The position numbers were made by a program, and so were the translations under genes. Shown in pieces: positions 27,867 to 33,322 of a DNA stretch of 33,322 bases. Below the pieces are notes generated by a model. The model was not told where the DNA came from. It was given only the letters and a program-made list of their open reading frames with translations, and ran no database searches. The stretch's first letter is position 1. Each line of letters begins with the position of its first letter. Location of the stretch: the IMG/VR virus record IMGVR_UViG_3300006846_000047, positions 1-33,322 of that record; one strand, written 5' to 3'. Origin of the DNA: a virus.

Positions 27867-28285
27867 TGGCGACTGACCTAAGAGCCATCGTCTTCCAAGC
27901 CCTGCGGGAAGATCCCCAACTCGCCGCCCGTGTGGGAGACCGCATCATCCAGCGAGCCAGCTGGGATGTTGAGGACGGCACGGTTGAGCCTCGCCCGTCG
28001 GAAGTACCCTACTTGGTGTATGCGATGTCGGATGAGTCAACCATCGGCCCTTCAGCCATGAACGCCACTCGGCGTTACTTGATGGTGTGGGCGCATGACC
28101 TGCCTGGCGACTACGGGATCAACATCGACCCCATTCTCGACCGGGTCAAGGAGGTGCTAGTAGCTGTCGAACAGCAAGGTAAGTTCATGGAGATTAGGTT
28201 CCTCGGGAAGAGCCCTGACCTCTACGACGACATGCTCAAGCACATTACCCGGTATAGCCGGTTTCACGCAACTCTCACAGAGTAA
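27863..28285 (+). CDS. Tail terminator (putative)
   Basis: Two consecutive ATG codons (27863 and 27866) offer starts; either gives about 140 aa. Alpha/beta with a helix, central beta strands and a C-terminal helix, as in lambda gpU-like terminators. Located just before small accessory and major tail genes, as expected. Caps the tail tube for joining to heads. Confidence 0.72.
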   Translation: MMATDLRAIVFQALREDPQLAARVGDRIIQRASWDVEDGTVEPRPSEVPYLVYAMSDESTIGPSAMNATRRYLMVWAHDLPGDYGINIDPILDRVKEVLVAVEQQGKFMEIRFLGKSPDLYDDMLKHITRYSRFHATLTE

Positions 28286-28294
28286 GGAGCAGCA

Positions 28295-28585
28295 ATGCCG
28301 AACGTCATGTGGACGGGTCCGGAGCACGTGCGGATGATCAGCAAGGCGGACCTCGGCTTCGAAACCGAGTCCGACGAGGTCTTCGAGTGGAGTGCGGCAA
28401 CGCGCTTCATGCAGGAGATGACCCAGGAAGAGTACGACAAGCTGGTGGAGCTCACCGGGCCGGGAACCTGGGCCACGGTCGAAGTCGAAGCTGCTGAGGA
28501 AGTCGAGCCGAAGCCGAAGGCCAAGGCGAAGATCACGCCCGCCGATGCGACGAACGAATCGTCAGGCGAGCCAGCTCAGCCGTAG
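28295..28585 (+). CDS. Small tail-region protein, 96 aa
   Basis: ATG 28295 after GTAAGGAGC. N-terminal about 60 residues are compact and aromatic, with a helix near TQEEYDKLVEL. The C-terminal 35 residues are Lys/Pro/Ala/Glu-rich and probably disordered. No family recognised. It may be a small connector or part of the tail tube interface. Confidence 0.7.
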   Translation: MPNVMWTGPEHVRMISKADLGFETESDEVFEWSAATRFMQEMTQEEYDKLVELTGPGTWATVEVEAAEEVEPKPKAKAKITPADATNESSGEPAQP

Positions 28586-28586
28586 G

Positions 28587-28661
28587 AAGCGTCAGGCATC
28601 AGCCAGAAGCGATGGAAGTCTCGATAGTTGTGACGACCCTCTGACGACTGCCTGATCGCTT
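28587..28661 (+). ncRNA. Long-range RNA fold between tail genes
   Basis: AAGCG-TCAGGCA (28587-28598) pairs with TGCCTGA-T-CGCTT (28649-28661): 12 bp with one bulged T. It encloses 50 nt that can fold further (TCAG 28599-28602 with CTGA 28641-28644). It lies in the only sizeable gap of the tail-gene cluster, upstream of the Com-like gene. Could be a regulatory leader or processing site. Confidence 0.5.
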
Positions 28662-28688
28662 GCGGAATAACTCGGGGAAGTGACCGAC

Positions 28689-28925
28689 ATGGAATTGCGC
28701 TGCCCACACAAACTGCACGGCATGCTGCTCGAGGGCGGGGTGCTCGAGGTCAAGTGTGACAGCAAGTTCTGCGGCCACGCTCCCGGGGTGGTGGTTCTCC
28801 ATCGGTTCGACGCTGTGACAGGCGAGTTGCTGGAGACCAAGACGTACAAGAATCCCGAATTCGGCACGGAAAGGAGCACCACCAATGCCGATCGCAACGA
28901 CTCCGCTGCCCTACGGTCTGCGTGA
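28689..28925 (+). CDS. Com-like small zinc protein, 78 aa
   Basis: ATG 28689 (ribosome site GGGGAAG); a GTG at 28680 is possible. Residues: C-P-H (5-7), then after a short beta hairpin C-D-S-K-F-C-G-H (about 23-30), a Cys/His zinc knuckle like the N-terminal part of Mu Com and related phage zinc fingers. The C-terminus is hydrophilic and its last 41 nt overlap the major tail gene. Com regulates translation in Mu; whether this one does is unknown. Confidence 0.65.
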   Translation: MELRCPHKLHGMLLEGGVLEVKCDSKFCGHAPGVVVLHRFDAVTGELLETKTYKNPEFGTERSTTNADRNDSAALRSA

Positions 28926-29421
28926 CGTCAAGGTCGCCCTGCTCGACACTGCAGATGCACCGGGCACGAAGGTCGACCTGCCAGTCTCACAGACGTTCAG
29001 CTTCTCGGAGGCCGAGGAATTCACCGAGCTCAGGGGTGACGACAAGGTCGTCTCCATCCGAGGCAAGGGACCCAAGGTCTCGTGGGAACTGGAGGCGGGT
29101 GGCATCTCACTCCAAGCGTATGCGGTGATCGGTGGCGGTACGCTGTCACTGACCGGCGTCACGCCCAACCAGATCCGCAAGGTCAACAAGAAGGTCACGG
29201 ATGTTCGTCCGTACTTCTACGTCGAGGGCCAGGTCATTTCGGACTCCGGCGGTGACTTCCACGCAATCGTGTACAAGTGCCGCACCGACTCGGACATCGA
29301 GGGCGAGTTCAAGGATGGCGAGTTCGCCATGCTGGGCGCGTCGGGTACCGGCATCGGTCACAGCTCGACCGACAACCTGTACGACCTCATCCACAACGAG
29401 ACGGTGACGGCGATCGTCTAA
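28885..29421 (+). CDS. Major tail protein (tube)
   Basis: ATG 28885 after AAAGGAGC. 178 aa, almost entirely beta-prone, with the segments ELRGDDKVVSIRGKGPKVSWELEAGGIS (about 48-75, shortened here by description) characteristic of siphovirus tail tube proteins. It is followed by a long hairpin (29449-29503) and then the tail chaperones, as expected. Confidence 0.85.
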   Translation: MPIATTPLPYGLRDVKVALLDTADAPGTKVDLPVSQTFSFSEAEEFTELRGDDKVVSIRGKGPKVSWELEAGGISLQAYAVIGGGTLSLTGVTPNQIRKVNKKVTDVRPYFYVEGQVISDSGGDFHAIVYKCRTDSDIEGEFKDGEFAMLGASGTGIGHSSTDNLYDLIHNETVTAIV

Positions 29422-29448
29422 CACCGAAGCCAACAGCCCATCGGAAAG

Positions 29449-29503
29449 TGAGTGAGTGAGTGCGTGCGTGCATCGCCCTAAAGGGCGAATGCTCACTCAC
29501 TCA
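29449..29503 (+). repeat. GAGT-armed long hairpin, copy 2
   Basis: TGAGTGAGTGAG (29449-29460) pairs with CTCACTCACTCA (29492-29503). Inside, CAT and CGCCC (29471-29478) pair with GGGCG and ATG (29483-29491), around a TAAA loop. A TGCGTGCGTG bulge (29461-29470) separates the two parts. The 12-bp arms match copy 1 at 6238-6284. It follows the major tail gene and lacks a T-tract. Confidence 0.8.
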
Positions 29504-29585
29504 GCTCATCTCACAATCTCTCACCCTCCGGGTTGGGATGGGTTGAGCGAAGGTGCCACTGCCACAGGAGCCCAAGGAGGCCATC

Positions 29586-30275
29586 ATGGCAAAGTCAAAG
29601 AAGGGTAATGGTAAGTCGAGCAAGGCTCAGAAGGCTTACCGTGAAGCCGTACTGCGAGGTGACATCAAGGCTACTGCGGGTAGGAAGATCAACCCGCAGG
29701 ACATGACCCCCACCTCGGCAACAGAATGGAAGAAGGCCCCCACCGTAGGTGAAGGCGTGCCTCTCCCCTTGCCCAGTGGCAATACTGCCTTGGTGCAACC
29801 GCTCGGTATTCCTGAGCTGATGAAACGAGGGTTGATCCCAAATCCCCTCATCTCCACCGTCACTGGCGTCCTCGACGACGCTGACCTCCGCATGGAGAAT
29901 CCCTCCCCCGCCGACTACGCAAAGGCGGACAAGAAGCGCAGGAAGAAGCTGGCTGACGAGATGGAAGTCTGGGCTCGCAACCCCGAGATGATGGTCGCCG
30001 TGTTCGATATGGCGGACAACATCACCTTGGCGTGCGTTGTGAAGCCGGAAGTACACCCCGTGCCCGAACCAGGTGAAGACGGAGTTGTGTCTCGTGAAGC
30101 CTCGAAGCTGTACATCGACGAGGTGGACTTGGACGACAAACTCTACATCATGAGCTATGGCATGGCGGGGGTCCGTGACCTCGATCGGTTTCGTGAAGAA
30201 CTTGCCGGAAGTGTGGGGGTTGCTCCAGCTCTCCAAGTCGTGGCAAGTGAGACCGAGTCAGGTGATGGGGCTTGA
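29586..30275 (+). CDS. Tail assembly chaperone, first frame
   Basis: ATG 29586 after AGGAGGCC; a longer start at 29553 lacks a ribosome site. 229 aa. A basic Lys/Ser-rich N-terminus is followed by helical segments. It corresponds to lambda G: binds the tape measure before tube assembly. The downstream frame (30157-30480) overlaps it, as in the G/GT pair, implying a programmed frameshift. The fused GT product would extend to 30480. Confidence 0.85.
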   Translation: MAKSKKGNGKSSKAQKAYREAVLRGDIKATAGRKINPQDMTPTSATEWKKAPTVGEGVPLPLPSGNTALVQPLGIPELMKRGLIPNPLISTVTGVLDDADLRMENPSPADYAKADKKRRKKLADEMEVWARNPEMMVAVFDMADNITLACVVKPEVHPVPEPGEDGVVSREASKLYIDEVDLDDKLYIMSYGMAGVRDLDRFREELAGSVGVAPALQVVASETESGDGA

Positions 30276-30480
30276 GGGGTACGAGGCGTTTTGCTTTGAC
30301 CAAGCTCTCACCTTTCTCGAGGGGGAGATAAACTCAAGGTGTGACAAGGGGGTAGGCAAACAGAAGGACGCCGAAAAGGAAGCTCTGGCGAGAAGCCGGT
30401 GGCTTACCAAGTACATCGGGGGACCCGAAGCGGCGAGCAAGGTCCAAGGCCAATTCAAGGATCCAGCCTCGATGTTCTAG
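30157..30480 (+). CDS. Tail assembly chaperone, second frame (frameshift extension)
   Basis: Frame open from 30154, entered by ribosomal frameshift; an internal ATG at 30157 is probably not a separate start. Going from the 29586 frame to this one needs a +1 (or -2) shift. Contains the typical P-S-Q then helix with W/Y and E-A-F-C-F-D-Q-A-L near the middle, as in GT-type C-terminal parts. Made in small amounts with the first frame; feeds the tape measure into tail assembly. Confidence 0.8.
   Translation: MAWRGSVTSIGFVKNLPEVWGLLQLSKSWQVRPSQVMGLEGYEAFCFDQALTFLEGEINSRCDKGVGKQKDAEKEALARSRWLTKYIGGPEAASKVQGQFKDPASMF
30215..30219 (+). other. Candidate frameshift site GGGGG
   Basis: In the first frame the codons read GTG GGG GTT. 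A GGG codon in the P site can re-pair one base forward (GGG again), moving translation into the second frame at TTG. Another run at 30167-30171 is an alternative. Both lie in the only window (30154-30275) where the two frames overlap. Confidence 0.45.
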
Positions 30481-30489
30481 GAGAGTTGC

Positions 30490-33150
30490 ATGGCGGATTA
30501 CAGTCTCGGAAGGGCGCATGGTGAAATTGATGTAGATGCGTCTAGTCTCGGGCGTGCATCCGCGTCGCTGAAGTTCATGGCTGACCGCATGCTGCTCTTG
30601 GGTGGAGCGGCTATTGCGGGGTTCGGGTATGCTGTCAAGGCTGCTGCGGACTTCGAGACGCAGATGTCTCGGTTCAAGGCGGTCAGCGATACATCCGAGA
30701 AGGACCTTGAGCGGGTACGGCAGAAGGCTCTGCAGCTTGGTCGTGACTCTGCGTTCGGTGCCAAGCAGGTTGCTGAAGGCTTCGTGGAAATTGCGAAGTC
30801 GGGAGCTACGGCTACTGAGGTCCTAGCCGGACTCGGAGATGCTGCGGTCTATCTGGCGGCTGCTGGTGAGATTGACATGGCTTTGGCCACGGAGATTCTC
30901 ATCAACGCCATGCGGCAGTTCAACATCGAGGCCAAGGACGCAGGGCACATCGCTGATCTCCTTGCTGGTGCGGCGAACGCCTCAACTTCCGAGGTCGACG
31001 ACCTGGCGAACTCACTGAAGTACGCTGGTCCTGTTGCTGCTATGGCGGGTATCAGCATTGAGGACACTGCTACGGTCCTGGCGATGTTCGCCAACGCAGG
31101 TATCAAGGGCAGTCAGGCTGGTACCACACTGCGAGGCGTGATCCTCGGCCTGGCGGCAAACACGCCCAAGGCAGAGAAGACTCTGCGCTCTCTGGGCATT
31201 GTTACTCTGGACGGGGCGAACGCCTTCTTCGACTTGGAGGGTAAGCTTAAGCCTCTGCCCGAGGTTTTCCAGATTCTTAACAACGCACTGTCCGAGCTGA
31301 ACCCGAAGCAGCGGATCAACGCCCTCAACGCCATCTTCCAGCGCCGAGCACTCACGGGTGCCTCTCTGGCTGCTCGAGATGGAGCTCTTGGCTTCTTGGC
31401 CATGCGGGGGGAGGTCGAGAAGACCACTGCCCAGGAGGTCATGAAGGAGAAGCTCGACAACCTCAACGGGTCGTTGAAGATTCTCAAGTCCTCTTTGGAG
31501 ACCTTCGCCATCATTGTCGGTGAGAACTTCCAAGAGCCGATGAAGCGTACCGCCGACGCGCTTCGAGAGGTTACGAACTGGCTGTCCAAGCTTGACCCCC
31601 GGATTCTGGAGGCAGGAGGCTATGCCCTCTTCGCCTTCGGTGCCTTCCTGCTGTTTGGCGGCATCCTGTTTAAGGTCACCCAGTACACCATCCAGGCTTA
31701 CCGAGCCTTCCGGGGCTTGGCTGAAGCAATTGGCTTGGTCCGGCTCATGGTTCTTCAGCTGTATGCCGCGTTGGGCCCTGTAGCCATTATCATCTTGGCG
31801 ATCGTAGCAGCCCTCATCATCATTGGGGTTACTGCTTGGTATGTCTACAAGAACTGGGATAAGATCTGGAGCTGGATCAAGGAACACCCGGCGTACGCTG
31901 CCATCATCGGTATCTTGGCTTTGTTCATTGCTCCCCTGTTGCTGATCGGCTTCATCCTGGGAGCGGTAGCTAAGAACTGGCGAGAGATTTGGGACAAGAT
32001 TAAGCAGTGGAGTAAGGCGGCTGCTGACTTCTTGGAGCGAACTTGGGACGGCTTGGTTCGCTGGTTCCGAGAGTCTTTTATCCCCTTCTTCACAGTAACT
32101 CTGGTAAACTTCTTCAAGACCCTGCCAGGGAAAATGGCTGGCTGGGCAATGGCAGCAGTAGATGCTTTCTTGGGCATTTTCAACAACTTCCCCTACAAGG
32201 TAGGCTTTGTCCTTGGCTTCTTGGTGGGTGTTTTCATCCGAGCCCTCACCGAATTGACTAGCCTGGGTCTGAGGTTGATGGGTGAGTTGGTGGAGTTGCT
32301 GGGTGAGGCTCTGCGTGAGTTGATCCCCTGGGCCATCAATCTCTGGACAGACATGTCCATCAAGTTTGCCGAGGGCATTTGGTACATTGCCGAGCACATG
32401 CCGGAGTGGCTGCTTCGGGTGATGGAGAAGTTCCTCCAGTTTTACGATTGGATGGTACAGAAGGGCATCGACCTCGGTATTCAGATGCTCGAGAAGGCTG
32501 CCGAGTGGGCTATCAAGTTTGGCCCACGCATCTTCGAGTTCATTGCCGACCTACCTGCCAAGTTCTTCCAACTTAGCCTGGACATCTTGATGGGGTTCCT
32601 GAACGGCCTCGACCTGGGTATTGGCGGAGTGGTGGAATGGTTCACCAGTTTGCCCCGCAAGATCATGGAGCCCTTGGCCAACCTCGGTATCAAGTTCTTT
32701 GAGCTGGGTATCGAGATTATGAAGGGGTTGATCGAAGGTATCAAGTCCATGGCTGACAAGGCCAAGGGCGTGATGGGTGACATTGCTAACGGGATGACGG
32801 GTGGTCTGACCGACAAGCTGGGTATTACCTCTCCGTCCAAGGTCTTCCACCAGCTTGGTGTCCAGACCATGATGGGTCTTGAGCGAGGCATGAAGGCTCA
32901 CCAGAGGAAGGTGCTGGCACAGATCGACTCCCTCGGGAACAAGATGCCCGATCGGCTGCCTCCCATTGCCTGGGCAGGTAATACTCGCATGGGTTCTGAC
33001 GGGGGTAACGTGAACATCGACACGGTCCGAATCCAGATTGTTGGGGTATCGGACCCGGCTCAGGCTCAAGCTGCTGGGGCTGCTGCTGCCGAAGGATTCT
33101 CCGATGCTCTGGCTCGACGCCAGGTCCAGACTGAAGCAAGGATGATTTGA
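30490..33150 (+). CDS. Tape measure protein
   Basis: 886 aa, ATG 30490 after GGAGAG. The first 350 residues follow the phage minor-tail/TP901 tape measure pattern (conserved Ala/Gly-rich helices, e.g. around 88-130 and 155-215). Hydrophobic segments at about 376-395, 427-452 and 469-494 are likely membrane-spanning and may help DNA entry. The remainder is helical, with Trp/Phe-rich repeats. Sets tail length: at roughly 1.5 angstrom per residue it suggests a tail near 130 nm (inference). Last complete gene. Confidence 0.93.
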   Translation: MADYSLGRAHGEIDVDASSLGRASASLKFMADRMLLLGGAAIAGFGYAVKAAADFETQMSRFKAVSDTSEKDLERVRQKALQLGRDSAFGAKQVAEGFVEIAKSGATATEVLAGLGDAAVYLAAAGEIDMALATEILINAMRQFNIEAKDAGHIADLLAGAANASTSEVDDLANSLKYAGPVAAMAGISIEDTATVLAMFANAGIKGSQAGTTLRGVILGLAANTPKAEKTLRSLGIVTLDGANAFFDLEGKLKPLPEVFQILNNALSELNPKQRINALNAIFQRRALTGASLAARDGALGFLAMRGEVEKTTAQEVMKEKLDNLNGSLKILKSSLETFAIIVGENFQEPMKRTADALREVTNWLSKLDPRILEAGGYALFAFGAFLLFGGILFKVTQYTIQAYRAFRGLAEAIGLVRLMVLQLYAALGPVAIIILAIVAALIIIGVTAWYVYKNWDKIWSWIKEHPAYAAIIGILALFIAPLLLIGFILGAVAKNWREIWDKIKQWSKAAADFLERTWDGLVRWFRESFIPFFTVTLVNFFKTLPGKMAGWAMAAVDAFLGIFNNFPYKVGFVLGFLVGVFIRALTELTSLGLRLMGELVELLGEALRELIPWAINLWTDMSIKFAEGIWYIAEHMPEWLLRVMEKFLQFYDWMVQKGIDLGIQMLEKAAEWAIKFGPRIFEFIADLPAKFFQLSLDILMGFLNGLDLGIGGVVEWFTSLPRKIMEPLANLGIKFFELGIEIMKGLIEGIKSMADKAKGVMGDIANGMTGGLTDKLGITSPSKVFHQLGVQTMMGLERGMKAHQRKVLAQIDSLGNKMPDRLPPIAWAGNTRMGSDGGNVNIDTVRIQIVGVSDPAQAQAAGAAAAEGFSDALARRQVQTEARMI

Positions 33151-33151
33151 G

Positions 33152-33322
33152 ATGGCGAACTACAACCCCAACGCGACGGAGACGCTGGGTCCTGAGCTAC
33201 TGGCAGCTGTGCAGGCTCAGGCTACGGTCAACTCCTCAGGCGCTGGTGTGGCCACCTCCATTCTGTCTCTCGGGGCAGAAACCATCAACGAGGTTCGACC
33301 CTTCCTTGCTCGGTGTGATGTT
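33152..33322 (+). CDS. Distal/minor tail protein, truncated by the window end
   Basis: ATG 33152 just after the tape measure stop. The first 57 residues are seen; an Ala/Gly/Ser-rich start then a helical part. In siphoviruses the distal tail protein gene follows the tape measure, so this is probably Dit or another minor tail protein. The 3' end lies outside the window. Confidence 0.6.
   Translation, partial: MANYNPNATETLGPELLAAVQAQATVNSSGAGVATSILSLGAETINEVRPFLARCDV

Noticed and set aside
31012-32397. A 461-codon minus-strand open frame opposite the tape measure gene
   Set aside because: It is antisense to a clearly recognised tape measure gene whose codon pattern explains the open complement; no ribosome site or sensible protein character.

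Overview
The window looks like one contiguous piece of a tailed double-stranded DNA phage (or extrachromosomal prophage) of a GC-rich Gram-positive, probably actinobacterial, host. The basis is high GC content, dense 4-nt ATGA/GTGA start-stop overlaps, frequent GTG starts, a siphovirus-type head-tail gene order, and many very small genes. The host assignment is inference. No tRNA, rRNA, CRISPR array, insertion sequence, integrase, polymerase or endolysin was recognised.

Layout. (1) 1-7763, rightward: about 20 small, mostly unrecognised genes in tightly coupled operons, including a SprT-like zinc metallopeptidase (7059-7424). They are driven by a family of similar promoters (591, 2299, 6824). 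An apparently non-coding stretch (6102-6909) holds a long GAGT-armed hairpin, a G-run array and a branched fold. (2) 7764-9348, a control or replication-like module: two paralogous small HTH proteins, each with its own promoter. Around them are an inverted-repeat operator, a cluster of perfect hairpins, an array of decamers spaced exactly 10 bp apart, repeated CATCATGATG palindromes, and a UUCG-loop terminator. This is the most unusual part of the window. (3) 13457-9349, leftward: one operon of 14 small genes, nearly all overlapping by 4 nt. It encodes two one-helix membrane peptides (28 and 26 aa), a 52-aa lipoprotein, a set of Cys/His-rich small proteins, a DUF4326 protein, a DnaJ-zinc-finger-like protein and a DUF1508-like protein. 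(4) 13458-13686: divergent promoters; the rightward transcript begins with a hairpin followed by a T-tract. (5) 13687-33322, rightward structural operon: two small virion-type genes, a 1191-aa repeat-rich adhesin-like protein with two LamG/ConA-like domains, small terminase, membrane protein, JAMM metalloprotease, large terminase, portal, acidic scaffold, decoration protein, major capsid protein, head-tail connectors, tail terminator, Com-like zinc protein, major tail protein, frameshifted tail chaperones, tape measure and the start of a distal tail gene.

How it works together: the structural operon encodes a DNA-packaging motor, a capsid and a long non-contractile tail. The leftward operon of tiny membrane and zinc proteins is a good candidate for host takeover, superinfection exclusion or immunity. 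The HTH/iteron/palindrome module between the arms could be a genetic switch, a replication origin or a partition locus. Functions outside the head-tail genes are mostly inference from motifs and context.
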